DNA of 64,000 bases from Protula sp. h YS-2021 (Eukaryota; Annelida; Polychaeta; Sabellida; Serpulidae), in contig OX457027.1 in assembly GCA_949752745.1 (NCBI GenBank), forward strand, positions 60,724,859 through 60,788,858. The letters are read 5' to 3'. Of the stretch, positions 1 to 12,300 are shown piece by piece (the stretch's first letter is position 1; the number at the start of each line of letters is the position of its first letter). Made by a program: the position numbers and the translations under genes. The notes below the pieces were generated by a model that was not told the origin of the DNA, did not search any database, and saw only the letters and a program-made list of their open reading frames with translations.

Positions 1-992
1 AACTGGCTGCTTGCAAAATTCCCTGCTGTTTGGCATATGTGTATCTTTTCAACCAATCTTTATCCATCACTTTTATGCAGTTGGTGATAAGCTTGTCAGT
101 GACTGCATATACAGATGTGTTTATTCTTTTCTTTTGACATCTTAAAGTGCTTCTAGATATTTGCCTCAAAACCGACTGGAGCTTTCATCCACTGAGCATA
201 CTCGATATCTTCTTTTGGGGTGTTGCACGCCATACCGTTTTTCCCAGATACTCACGCCTTTGCTATTCACTTATAAATAAGAATTTTGACATGTCTATGT
301 TCTTTTTAATCAATCGGAAAAGATCCACACAACAAGAAACCATTTTTAAGAAAGAGGAATCCTGTAAGACCTGAATCTTTGTCGTCCTATCGTTCTAAGC
401 AGTGTCCCAAAGACGAACGAATAGATTGTAATCCGTGCATCCACAATGGTGAGACTGAAACTAACTGGTATGTCAGTTCCTAAAGTAATCAAGTGGTTAT
501 TCCATACACAGGGGACAGCAAATGAGACATATCTCGTCAGATCCGAGTTACTCTACAGCGTATATACACGAAACTACAGAGAACAGAAGTGTGTGGTTTG
601 AAGTTAAGTGTTTCAGTATCATTAACTTGATTTTTTGTAGTTATTTGAAAGTAAATACGCCACTTTTCAATGGTGGTTTTTGCGTAATAATTCTTCTGTT
701 TTGAACGCGATCCGGATATGCTTTTGTATGTAGCAAATACAGAATTTCACACAAGTTTTCTGTTATGCGCGAAGTAAAATGTCGTGATTTACGAAAATGC
801 CATGCCGATGTATTTTTTCGGGCAGGATTTTCCAGCTGTAACTCGCCACTTTCTTCTATCATCCCGAAATATAAATTTTAAGTGCAAACTGTAAGACTCA
901 ACTCGCTTTTCAAAACGACTGCTAAGAGCTATAAGGATTACATATGAGCACAAACCTGACTTCATATGTGTATACTGACAGTTTACTTATAG
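1..992. other. Leading non-coding stretch, nothing identified
   Basis: I see no convincing exon, RNA gene or repeat boundary here. The short open frames lack splice context and resemble no protein family I recognise. The stretch ends at the 9-bp target duplication of the adjacent transposon. Confidence 0.5.
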
Positions 993-1001
993 CAGCTCAG
1001 T

Positions 1002-1785
1002 GGGTTCCGGACAGAACCCCCCGGGACCGAACCCCCCCGCGCGCATAACCCCCCATGCCAAACCCCCCCCCCCCATATGGAGAGGACCAACCCCCCCCCC
1101 CCCCCCGCTTTAGAGGAGCTCCAAGAGGAACTGTCCGATGAAATAACCCCGATTGCGGAATATTTTGAGGATACTACATCGGTCGGGTGCGACGTAACCA
1201 GAGAATTGCTCCAAAGTTTGACCATTGCTTGTGGAACATGGGCAATCGGACTGAAGAGGAACTACCGAGGACCAACAACACTATTGAAGAGTGGCACCGC
1301 AAAATGCAAGCTGCCGTTGCCGCTCAACACCCCAATCTATGGCGGTTCCTGGACATTCTTCGACGAGCACAGAGCCTAAACAATGTCACCATAAACCAAA
1401 TTATAGGAGGTCACCTTCCAGAACCACGACGACAGCAAAGTGTCCAAACAGGAAATAGGATAGCGCACATTGTTCGTGACTTTCGCACCAGAAACATCTT
1501 GGTTTTTTTTCAGAGGAATAGCTCACAATATTCAGTTTTAAACCAACAGTGACTGTTGACATTGGTCAGTTGTAGTCATCGTAGTAAAACAGCTTATGCA
1601 AAATGTTGTACAAATGAACTACATCTCAAGTTATAAAATCATGATTCAATAAACGTGTGTTTAATTTGACATATTATATTGGCTTTTTGAGAGGGGGGTT
1701 TGGTCCGATCGGCGGGTTTTGGCACGGGGGGGGGGGGGGGTATACGCGCGGGGGCTTCGGTCCCGGGGGGTTCTGTCCTAGACCC
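1002..1785 (+). mobile_element. MULE-like DNA transposon with G-run terminal inverted repeats
   Basis: The element is bounded by a perfect 9-bp direct repeat, CAGCTCAGT, at 993-1001 and 1786-1794. Its ends are inverted repeats of about 80-90 bp. The left end starts GGGTTCCGGACAGAACC and the reverse complement of the right end starts GGGTCTAGGACAGAACC. Both continue with runs of 6-15 C (left) or G (right). A 9-bp target duplication is typical of the Mutator superfamily, and the inside carries a broken piece of MULE-type transposase, so two independent signs agree. At 784 bp it is far too short to be autonomous. Confidence 0.8.
1101..1552 (+). pseudogene. Broken C-terminal fragment of a MULE (FLYWCH-associated type) transposase
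   Basis: Two overlapping frames together resemble the C-terminal third of animal MULE transposases. The first frame (about 1101-1180) carries a YFEDT motif. The second (1187-1552) carries a W-N-M followed by an LPRTNN motif and a WH..M......HPNLWRFLD segment, the usual 'PRTNNS.EGWH' block of this family. The break at about 1180-1187 is a frameshift. No N-terminal zinc finger and no DDE catalytic core are present, so this cannot encode an active enzyme. It lies inside the TIR-bounded element and in the same orientation as its left end. The family assignment rests on motif recognition, not on a database search. Confidence 0.65.
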
Positions 1786-1794
1786 CAGCTCAGT

Positions 1795-4700
1795 ATTTTG
1801 CATTCGAAAACCAGTGGCAGTCGCCGGGAGGTTAGCAAAAAAAATCATTTCCGGGATAATTGTTGTTTTCGGGAGGTGGCGACGGTACAGGTACAAGGAG
1901 AGAAACATAAAACTGAACAGCACATCGTAATTGGCAAAACTGAAAATGTGTTCTTTTAATGCGACAACAGCGTTTGCGGCGATTGTTCCATGTTTATTTA
2001 CTCGTACAAACTTTAAGCCATGCCATTCACCATTGCATTCTTATTATGGGTCATAATAATTTTCATCAGCCAACAGACGAGTTTGTAAAACAACCAACTA
2101 TGATGTGCCGGTCAATTTGAATGTTCCTTACCTTGTACAGGCGGATTGGACCCAGGTTACTGGTAGAGTGCTTTTCGCCTGACAAGTAAACGATATGGTA
2201 AATCCAACCGATACTGCAAAATTTAAATATGCACACCTTTGACCCTTGTACTATTGAAACCCTAACCTATAGTTTGGTGTTGCTTGAAGCTTCGAGGAGA
2301 AGGAGAATGAATGGTTACAGTAGATCGAAATTATTGAACTTGAAAAGAACATATTCCGTAGTTAAAAACAATTTTTATTTACCACATATCGTAAAATATA
2401 GAATATCTCAGTCGAAAGGGTAAGCAAATGTGCGCCTGGTTTATAAAGTTTAATGAGAAGTCAATATTCTGTCACTACCAATTATGATCTACTGTAATCA
2501 ATTCTCCTCGCCCTCGTACATTATCTCGAAAGACATCAACAATTGGAGAAAGACGGTATAACGTGCCTATGAAGCACGAAACCCCACATCATACTGTTCT
2601 ACATATAAGATACCTACAGTTGGTATTTCGCATGTACTTTATCTTTTTGGTTTATCCCTTATATCTTCGAAAATTTAAATTTTTTCATAAACAGCCGCCA
2701 TTGTTGATAAACTTCCGGAAAAGTTCGCACGTACTTCATGTGGGTAGACCGTTAAGTAATGCAGGAAAACTGGCTCAGAACGCATTGCACAGCACCACAT
2801 CAATACTATTGTCATCAATGCGTGTGGTACTGTTTAATATTAACAACTATATTTATGCACAAATTTACTGTCTTTTACACTAAATTCAAGTACTTTACTA
2901 TAGCCAGTTGTACTGGGTTATTTTCTTATTCATAAGTTTGAATTCACAAATACTGCTGCAAGTATTTCCTGTGTACAAAGTGTTGCATAAATAGCTTTCA
3001 GCATGTTGAAAATATTAAGATTATCAAGAAATTTTGAGAGCTTCGGAATGCTTACCAATGTGGCAACATTCTAAAGCCGTGGGATATTTATCAAAAACAG
3101 ATTTGTTGGTTAACTAAATGTTGATGAATGTGTTTATTCCAATGCGACCCATAATAGAAATATTTTGCAGGATATTAAAGCAAATGTAATTATTGAACGG
3201 GTTCAGCTTGTTTCTGTCTATAAAATGCGTTGTCAACTAACCGGCCAATCACCATCGGTGCAGTGTCAATCATCTGATCTAACCATTACCAGCTCATGCG
3301 ATCCGATTAATAGATTTTTTGGACTGTTTACATTTTGGCTCAAAATTCAAAGTGATTTGCCTACTTTTTATCTATTATTTGTCTTTAGTAGTAACTTAAT
3401 GTATGCCGCAAATTTTATCTTACTTTTATAACGGATCGCTGACTTTGATAATTTCTGCACGTAGCAGTTCTGGATTTTGTCAAACAGGGATTTGCTCAGT
3501 AAATACTTCCCTGCCGTTAAAAATGTTTGTGTGATTTACAGATAAGTTACACTAAGGTCATTTTTGAGCGATTTTTTAGCAATTTTGTCATAAATCCTAT
3601 CCTTTCCCCATGGTCAGCATGGAGTTTGTATCGACTTAGCACTGCAATCACCACCCTCCTTCCCTTCTACCAACAACAGGGCATTGTTTGGTCGTTGGGC
3701 ATGCAGTTGAATCCAATGTGGTGAGTTCGCGGCTATCATGAAGTCGATATTGCAGCGACTTTTCTTGGAAGGGTTGCAACAAGTTTCTCTTCTCGTGTCA
3801 TTCTTGGAAGTGTTGACGCTTTGTGGCGACTTAATACAGTGCCGAATAATGGATGCGCTTGCTACTTGGTATTTGGTACGGCTAGTGGGTCTTTCACATG
3901 ATTGTCACAGCTGCATACTTGTAGCCGGTACGCCATCTTGGCACTGTGTCGGATCATTGTGTGAATGCATCATCATTGTACGAGGTTTTTCCCAGCTTTA
4001 CCACTGGTATATCGCTTCAGCAGGAGTTGGTCTTATGAGTCGCTATTGTTTCTGGTCGGACATGCGACGGATCGTGACTGTGACGACTCGTCACTGTGAG
4101 GGTTGTCCACGCAGCGTGTTGTCACTGTCACGTCTCGTTATTGTGACAGTTCGGCAATGCGTCGCGTAGTAAAGGCAGCGACTTTATCATGTGTCACCCG
4201 CTGCTATGACCTGTTTCGACACAGTTTCGGGATACCCATACAACGTCTCGTCACTTATATCACTGTTTTCTAGGTCATTATATGGCAGCTTTACACGGCG
4301 TTATATGACAACTATAGTTAACAAATACTTTGTGAGTTGCTCTCTGTTGTAGACGAGCAGCCGATCCCGGACTCCTGTGCTCACATGTTTACATGGCTCG
4401 AGCATACAGTCTTGTACTATGGACACTCACATTAAATCCTCAAGTGATGAGACCGTCGGTGTGTCTCCCAACTGCAAACGAGGGAGGACTTTACAGTGGT
4501 CGCATCTGCTGCCTTCCAAACTTCTACATATCAAAGCGGCCACGTAGCAGTCTACTGATGATGTATTACAGACTCATTTCCAAGCCAATCCTCGCAACAT
4601 GGGACCAGGTTGCCCAATTTTTATCCCGAGTAGAGTGTGTCGCTGGCAGAAAGAGATTTCAGATTTATCAATGAGATTACCCTCTAAAGCAAATGCACAC

Positions 4701-5180
4701 TATCGTTTCATGATGCCGCCTTCCAGATTTTAAGCAACTTTGCTGTGCTAGATACTCACTCTCTGTCTGGCCGTTCGTTTGACTCAGTCATTCCGTGTCG
4801 TCAGATTTGTTTAAACTTCATTTGTTGAAAGAAGCAACAAGGTAGTCCGACGGAAGTCACACAACACACTTATGTGCAGAGACTTGACACCACAGCACAA
4901 TCGATCTCGCAGCTTCAAACCTTAATGCAATTGAGCCTGGCGACCTGTTCCTTCCACGGTATCACCACCACAGGTCAAGAAACCCAAGTTGGACACTAAA
5001 ACGTCGGATGCTTCTTTGAAGCAAAGATAGCAGCGCAGCCAATCAAAGTATCTGCTTGAGATCGTACAGCAAACGTATCCGGATACTTTAAATTGTTACG
5101 AAGAGATGGTTTCTTTATTAAACAAATCAAGAGCAAATGTACCCGTATGAGTACCGGGAGTTTCATAAAAGAAGCTTCCG
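1795..5180. other. Non-coding stretch, no recognisable gene
   Basis: No exon could be supported. One open frame at 3738-4169 (143 codons) is rich in imperfect GTCACTGTGAC-like repeats and looks like chance. The segment at about 4390-4735 has moderately coding-like composition in two frames, with interrupting stops, and could be an eroded retroelement or gene fragment. I could not match it to a family. Confidence 0.4.
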
Positions 5181-5189
5181 CCCATTTAC

Positions 5190-5790
5190 CAGCCAGCCCC
5201 GGGCTCTTATTAGGAAACTGTTTCCCAATAGAAGCCCCGGGACTTCTATTTTGAGTTAAAATAAATACCTAAAAAATCGTTTCCTAATAAAAAAAACCAA
5301 CTCCTTCCCTGCAAGTCTTTTTAGAACTCGTGTTGACTCGCATTCAGATACGGTGCACTTAATCCTTTGATATGAGGCAGCCCCTGGACATGTTCTGCGT
5401 CGTCGCTTAATCCTGTGCTTCTCACAAGGCCAACAGATACCCCCCTCCCCACTGTCAACTTTACTCCGGAGTATTACTGGCAATATAACGGGCTGAGTAC
5501 TGAAACCGGCGGCGTGATCTTGACCCTCCTTCCCTGCAAGTCTTTTTAGAGCTAGTGTTCACTCGTAATGCAGACACGGTGCACTTTTTTTAGTTACTGT
5601 TGTTTTTGTGTGTTTTGTTATTTTTTGTTATCCGCAGCATGTAGCGCTTTAATAAAAGATTGATGGTAAATTTTCTTTTTTTTCCAATAAAAACTTATCG
5701 ACAACCCCCATCTAAAAATAGAAGCCCCGGGTCTCTAATTACGAAATTGTTTCCAAATAGAAGCCCCGGGGTTGATCATTTTCCAATATT
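5190..5790. mobile_element. Probable non-autonomous DNA element with CCCGGG-rich inverted ends
   Basis: Both ends carry pairs of AGAAGCCCCGGG motifs. At the left, 5195-5250 has them next to AGGAAACTGTTTCCCAATAG. At the right, 5720-5775 has them next to a related AATTGTTTCCAAATAG, in roughly inverted relation. Inside, a ~60-bp sequence starting CTCCTTCCCTGCAAG and ending CGGTGCACTT occurs twice (5301-5360 and 5526-5586) with few differences. The exact ends and target duplication could not be fixed, so the superfamily is open. Confidence 0.45.
5301..5586. repeat. Direct duplication of a 60-bp segment
   Basis: The two copies, 5301-5360 and 5526-5586, both run from TCCTTCCCTGCAAG to ACGGTGCACTT and differ at about seven positions. 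They are 225 bp apart inside the CCCGGG-ended element. Confidence 0.75.
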
Positions 5791-6189
5791 TCGGCGATTA
5801 CCTGCTGGTGAGCAGGAAAAAAGACGACTTGCTATCTCACTAGGTCAGGCTGGTCAAGCGGTACTTTGCTCTCGGTCTCTTGACCAATTTCAGGTAGTCA
5901 GAGTAGGTTCCGGTTCAATGCATAGAGCGTATAAACTTTCAATGGTTTAAAAAGGAGATTCGTGCAATCGATAATTCGTCGGCGCACTAAATAATCACAG
6001 GAGTTTTATGCAGGTTTTAGCCGGGGAGGGGTAAAAAAAAGAAAGAAAAAGAAGGGGTGCGTGTGCTAGTCCTGGAGCTCCTTTGTTTTACCTCAATGCT
6101 TGTTATTAAATTGATTGAAGCAAGAATGTCGAGGGGCATTGTGACCAGCCCAGATCTAATAAACGGCTCCCATATGGTTCAACCTAGGT

Positions 6190-6620
6190 GTAGAAAATCT
6201 ACACAAATTTATAAAGGAATCAGGTCAAAATTGTATGAGAAGAAGCATTTTGAAAATTGACTACTGAATATTTTTATATGCCTTGTATTTAACAAGTTTT
6301 TGGCGGATCGCCAGATAAGTACCTGTTAAAGAGGGGACCGCCTCATGGTCACTTATGAAAAATATGAAGACAATCCGATCTAAATCATAGTAGATTTTAA
6401 AAGGCTTTTAAAGTTGGATACCGAAAAATGCTCCTTTCCCATTTGGTCAACTTTAAGTGGATCGCCAGAAAAGTACCTTTGGAAGAAATGGCAGACTCTT
6501 TTCAAAATTCATGCAAAGTCTGAAGGCATTTTAAAAGAAAAAAAAGCCTTTGGAAAATTGGTTATGAAAAAATTGTTAAATGCCAATTTTTGGCGGACGG
6601 CCAAAAAGTAAAGTAAAACT
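6190..6620 (+). repeat. ~150-bp satellite, first block
   Basis: This block has about three diverged copies of the unit that also fills 7260-8410. Each copy contains an AAGCATTTTGAAAATTGG-like start, a TTGGCGGATCGCCA palindromic core and an AAAAGTA tract. Unit starts are near 6242, 6400 and 6547. The 640 bp between the blocks (6620-7260) carry a different local repeat, variants of CTTATGGCC(GG). Confidence 0.7.
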
Positions 6621-7260
6621 TTGTTTGGGGACCTTATGGCCTCGATAAAGGTTAAAAAGCATTAATTTAGGTTGTCATTCGTTCTTTAGCTTTTGTGACG
6701 TTTTAGCCCTAAATTCATTTAGGGACCTTATAGACGGGACGTTTTGTCCTGGATTTGACTACGACAAATTTTGCGTTGGGGAATATGCATTTTGCGTTGG
6801 GGTTCTAAATGCATTTGAGAATCTTATGGCTGGGTCCATAATGGCCGGGGACCTTATGGCCGGTGTAAAGCTTAATAAAGCGTTGATATAGATTATCACA
6901 TGTGTTTTGCTTTGAGGACGTTTTGGCCTCATGGCAGGGGCATTAATGCCGGAAACTCTATGGCAGAGGATCTTATTGCCGGAGTTGTTTTTTCCTGGAT
7001 TCCACTAGACAAATGATTATATGCGAAGTGGTAAGGACAAAATATCGCACAAAAGTCCAATGTAATTTTTGGTCATTTTTGACAATTTGTCACATCGTCA
7101 ATTTTTCACCGATTTCAAAAATAATACCATGAGGCTTATTTACAATATATATATTTTCACTCCATAAAAATAAAGACCGAATCGACTAAAAAGTAAATTT
7201 TGAAGACAGAACCATCTAAGGAAAAATCGTTCAAAATTTGAACGACCGATAAAAGGTGGT
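6620..7260. repeat. Short GGGACCTTATGGC-type repeats between satellite blocks
   Basis: Variants of GGGACCTTATGGC(C/A) recur at about 6628, 6720, 6830, 6848 and 6960, with CGTTTTGTCCTGGATTTGAC / TTTTTTCCTGGATTCCAC forms at about 6740 and 6985. No coding potential is seen. Confidence 0.4.
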
Positions 7261-8410
7261 GGGAGAAGAAGCATTTTGAAAATTGGCTACTAAGCCCCCA
7301 TTTAGCCAATTTTGTGGTGGATAACCAAAAAGTTACTTTTTAAAAGCGGACCTTCTAGCAAATATTTATGCCAAATTTGAAGACAATCCGATCCAAAATG
7401 AGGGGAGGGGGGAAAACCTTTCAAAAATTGGCTGCCAAAAAAATCTGAAAAATGTTCCCAACTTGGCCAATTTTGGTGGATCGCCATAAACTTTCAAGAG
7501 AGACCAACTCAGTAAACATCCGTGCAACATTTGAAAAGAATGCAATCCAGGTCGGGGCTGTAGAAGCATTTTGAAAATTGGCTTCCAAAAAAATTTAAAT
7601 GCCCCCCCCCCATTTTTTAATCGCCAAAAAGTAGCTTTTCAAGAGAAGAAAGCTAGGTGAACATTTACGTAAAATTAAAGGGTTATCTGATCAGAATTGT
7701 AGAGGTAGAAGCATTTTGAAAACTGGACACGAAAAAGTTATAGATGCCCTCTATTTAGCAAATTTATGGTGGATCGCCATAAAGGTAATTTTTCAAGAGA
7801 GAAACATCAATAGAACAATCGTACAAAATTGAATAGGAATCTGATCCAAATTGAGGGAAATGAGGTATTTTTTGAAAATTGGCTATCGGTAAATTAAAAA
7901 TACCCCATTTAACCAATATTTGGCGGATCGCCAAAAAAGTATGTTTTTAAGAGAGGCCTAGTTAAACAACAATCGTACAAAATTGGAAAGGACTCCGATC
8001 CAAATTGTGGGAAAAGAAGCATTTTGAAAATTTGAAGCCAATAAATTAAAGAAATGTCCCCCATTTTCCCAATTTTTCTTGCGGATCGCCAAAAAAGTAA
8101 GTTATTCAACAGAGGCCTACGTAAAACATTCTTGCAAAATTTAAAGAAAATCTGACGAAAATTGTAGAAGAAGCATTTTAAAAATTTGCAACCAAAAAAT
8201 TTTAAATGATCTCCATTTAGCCAATATTTACCGGATCGCCAAAAAAGTAATTTTCCAAGAGAAGCCTACCTAGAGGACAATTGCTCAAAATTTGAAAGGA
8301 ATCCAATCAAAATTGTGGGAGAAGAAGCATTTTGAAAACTGGCAACCCAAAAGAGTAATTTTTCAAAAATTAAAAAGAATCCCATCAAAACTGAAGGAGA
8401 AGAAGTGTTT
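7260..8410 (+). repeat. ~150-bp satellite array, main block
   Basis: About eight tandem units have starts (AAGCATTTTGAAAATTGG variants) near 7267, 7413, 7563, 7709, 7862, 8015, 8168 and 8322, a period of 146-154 bp. Each unit carries GGATCGCCA followed by an AAAAGTA tract and a GA.AGGAATC(C)GATC segment. The array runs into a GTACATAC/ACAGACAACGGACACC tract and a small ACACC...GGTGT stem (8430-8485). That arrangement resembles the tail of tandem-repeat-bearing Helitron/Helentron derivatives. A diverged copy in reverse orientation lies at about 42.5-43.3 kb. Confidence 0.8.
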
Positions 8411-8739
8411 TAAATAAAAGTTAAAATACGTACATACGTACATACAGACAACGGACACCCCTCCATTGAAGTCGGCTGGTGTAAAAAAAAGCAGTTGGAA
8501 TTAAAACTTTCGCATTGAAAAGAACAAGCCATTATTCATTCACAAAAAGAACTTAATCTAAGACAGCTTGTAAATCCGGGTAGGGGCACCCACGTATAAA
8601 CTGGTAAAAATTACGTCTGCATAACTTTTTAAAACGACCCCTAAACGCTAAATTCCACTTGGTATTGAATATCCAAATGGGGATGGATTGCCTCGAATTC
8701 TTCTTTTTTCCTCCCTCTTTTTTATTTTTTTTCTTCTTC

Positions 8740-9345
8740 CGCCGAATCGGTTTCCAGACATCTCCTCCAATACCGCTGAAGCTAGACCAACCAAACTTGG
8801 CACATGTATGGAGAGTCATCTGAAGTGGTGCATCCAATAAATATTTTTGACCTTGACCTTACCGGTTAAGGTCAAATCGCGAAAAAAAGTCAATCGGTTT
8901 TAGGACATTTACTGCAAGGCCGTTGAAGCTAGAAAAGCCAAACTTAGCACATACATAAAGGACGATGTAATCTGAGGCACCCGTTAAAAAATTTTGACCT
9001 TGACTTTGATGGTCAAGGTCAAATCGCGAAAAAAGTAATTTAAGAAAAACAATGATTTATCTCGAAAACGGTAAAAGAGCAATTTTGACCTCATTTTCGA
9101 CCCCCATCCCCTATACGTCGTTACGTAAGGTGTAACTTCCGGTGTCCTTGACTCCAAGTCACTTTCGAGCCCCAAACCGGAAGTTGGCTTTTTTCTCAAA
9201 AACGGTAAGAGATAGAGCAATCGGTTTCCAGACATCTCCTCCAAGACCGCTGATCCTGGACAGACAAAACTTGGCACATGTATGGAGGGTCATCCGAAGT
9301 GGTGCACCTGATAAAAATTTTCTGACCTTGACCTTGCCGGTATAG
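8740..9345. repeat. Tandem repeat carrying paired TGACCTTGAC / GGTCAAGGTCA sites
   Basis: Three diverged copies of a ~145-bp unit start at about 8744, 8898 and 9220. Each has an ATCGGTTT(C/T)(C/A)AG(A/G)ACAT start, AACTTGGCACAT, and a (T)GACCTTGACCTT tract. The first two copies close with a GGT(C/T)AAGGTCAAATCGCG complement, making an imperfect palindrome. TCAAGGTCA is the extended half-site of monomeric nuclear receptors such as ERR and NR5A. The match is to sequence only. Confidence 0.65.
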
Positions 9346-9349
9346 TTGG

Positions 9350-12300
9350 TAGTATTTAGGAGGATGTTCTACATTCAGACATGTGAAAATTGTTAACAAA
9401 TAGCAATATCAACTACTTTCCGTTTTAAATTATCATTCCAAGTGGGGTCTAATTCGCTGTGCGAATTTCGGTCTAGTTTTGAAATAATATCCCCACATGA
9501 ACCAAGCGCGGGGCGCAATTCCAAGAGAACCTCCCCCCACCCCCCACCACCTCCCCCTTTGGCTGAAAGCGCGGGCTAGTGAAGGAAAATTACCCTTGTT
9601 TTTGACAAAACTGGCTCCGTAATAACCGCGTATTGGCTCAGAATTACCTACCCCCTTCTCCACGTTTCTGACACCCATTTTCACAGTGGTCCCACTCGGG
9701 CTTGACAGTTTATGTTTTACATTGCTTTAAACTTACCTTTGAAAAGAATGCCAAAGTAGGAAGTGAGCGAGATCTCTTCATCTTCTTTACATTCTTGAAC
9801 ATCTTGTGATACATCTCGCCTTTTTTTTTTATTTTCTTCGTTTCTCAGTAAACCAGTGTCTATATTCTATCACATATCACATCACGGATTTGATTGTATC
9901 CAGGAGTTTCGAAAAAAAAAGTATTCCATGTATCTTCTACATTATTTGGATTACTTAGGCGTATTTCTCCAAATGTTGAAATGCACAAACGAAACGAAGT
10001 GTCTATAACTAAAAATACAACCTGCAATAGAATTGCATTTGCCAAAATATAATTCATGCATTGACATTAATGGAAAGCAAATTCATGATAATAAATGTTG
10101 CAAAACAAAACAAAACTGTATATGCTGTGCAAGTACTTATATAATTCAAATTGCTCATATTCATCCAAATCCATGTTTTTTACTTTGATCATAACGCAAA
10201 TCGAGAAAACTTTTAAACCAGTATTTAACAAGGCATATCACCACCCTGTCCTCTAAAAACACGTTTATTTAATTCACAATATAACATTAGTATCCACAGC
10301 ACGAGCTTGCATTCTGTGCATGCGTTCTCTTATTAAAAATTGAAAGGTTTCATCAACCACATAAATGCCATTCGCTGCTGCCACGATTAATATCTATTTA
10401 TTGGTAATGGTTGCCCTAAATATGAATCAGTGCATTTTCACAATACGCACATTTACCGGGGTGTGTATTTCATTGAATAGCCGATAACAGATCTATTGAG
10501 TATGATGTGGGTGTTTACTGACTAAAAAAATTGATTGTATGATATTGTTGAGAGTACTTTTGCCAAAACATTTTGTATTTGTTTATATTCGTAATTTTTT
10601 AAATGTATAACTTATTTCCGGAAATGCTTACACATAATGTTATGCAAGGTTCTACAACACTACATTTTTAGCTTTTATATTTCGCTGTATAGGGTTTTAA
10701 ATACTCAGTGTGTTGTAAATACAATTGACATTATTTTTATCTGCAAAGATGAAAGGTTTCATATTTTCTGCACTTTGAATAAAGCCAATGAATTCTGAAA
10801 TAATTCTTAAGAAGGTTAATCATTTTCAAGTAAATGTTCTTATGCTAAAATATTTAAGTTTTCAGTCTGTCAAGCGTCTTCAAGGTGCTTTTAGTAGTGA
10901 AACCACAAGAACATAAAGAATGCAAGTTAATTTCTTGCCAGAAATAGAGATTTAAAGGGCTAGAATTGGCAAAAGGTTTTACCCTAAATAATAGTTGTGG
11001 GACGTACTTTGTCATTTCATTAACTAATCATACAAACACGCGCGGTCAGAAAAACAGCCAGAAGGTATTCCCGTAAACATATCATTTTCAAGTTGAACAA
11101 ACAGTTTACTGAATAGTTCAGTCTGTCTTGTGCCATAAGTAAATATTAGTTTATAAAATCAGCACACACAGAAAAGCTGCTTTAATTTGCATGTTATCAT
11201 GAAGTTACCCTTTTTAATACTTTTTTTTTGTTTAACACTAGATAACTATATTGAACTGAAGCACATGTAAAGATTATCATGATTTTTTCTCTTATAACAA
11301 CACTAGGTAATACTGATAAAGTTCTTGAGTTATAAAAAGTTTCAAAGATAAATATCAAGCAAAAAAGAAAAAAAAAGTAAAGTGTGTCTTTTGTCATAGA
11401 GAGTTGCACAGACAAATAATTTGTCTTTGTCAATTGCAATAACTTTCAGGTATTTCTTTACCACCGCCCACACTGTGTTGCAAAAAAAATCATCTGTGGG
11501 GTCATTTATAAAATATGCACGCACGTTTCAAACACAATGACCCCCCCCCCCTTCCCTCCCCCCTGTAGCAAAATCTTTGGAGTCATCCATAGGCTTTAAC
11601 ATTAGTGTGACCAAACCCCTAGACCCCCAACCCTTCTTCCCTCCACCTTATTGGCATTTTGAATCACAGAAAAATGTAATTAAAGCCACGTTTGTAAGAG
11701 ATATTGAATCTTGTACAAGTAACTTATTCACTTTTAAATTTTTGCTTAAGTTTTTTTTTTCGAATATTTTGTCGGTGTTTACGCTCTAATAACCCATAGA
11801 TTTTACTGTCCAGTACACACCCAAAGCGAAACGTCGAATTACAGAAAACAAATCCAGCTTTTACCAAATCAGCGCCCCTATAGTGATCTAATTACATTTT
11901 CTGTGCCCCAAGGACAAAGTGTCGCGCAAAGAGCCTTTTTATGCGCCTCGTCGCAGTCATTTCGATATTATTTTATTAGGCTGTTAACCAATTTACCAAT
12001 GTCTAGATTCATCCAGGAATTTTAGTTTCTAACTAATTTGACCAATATGCTCCACGCTGCTTTAGCATACAGCATAAAGCAATACAAAAAACCTAAAGAG
12101 GTATATATGTATAAGTGATTAATTTAAATTCGAACATCAATTTAAATTTGCCTCAAGGGCTATTTCCATTAGTTCCATGCATTTAAATCTTAGTTTTTGA
12201 GGTTCTCAAATCCTAAAAATCCCCCCTCCGGCGACGAAAGAGGGGGAGGGGGTGAAATCCACAGTCTGAAAAGCACTGACTTAGACCTTACAGGATCAAC

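Noticed and set aside
983..1379. Proline/glycine-rich open frames on both strands over the C/G runs
   Set aside because: They are simple translations of the G-run inverted repeat of the MULE-like element. Only the YFEDT stretch and the frame starting at 1187 look like protein.
3738..4169. 143-codon open frame on the plus strand
   Set aside because: It is composed largely of imperfect GTCACTGTGAC repeats, has no family resemblance and no splice context, and is likely a chance frame.
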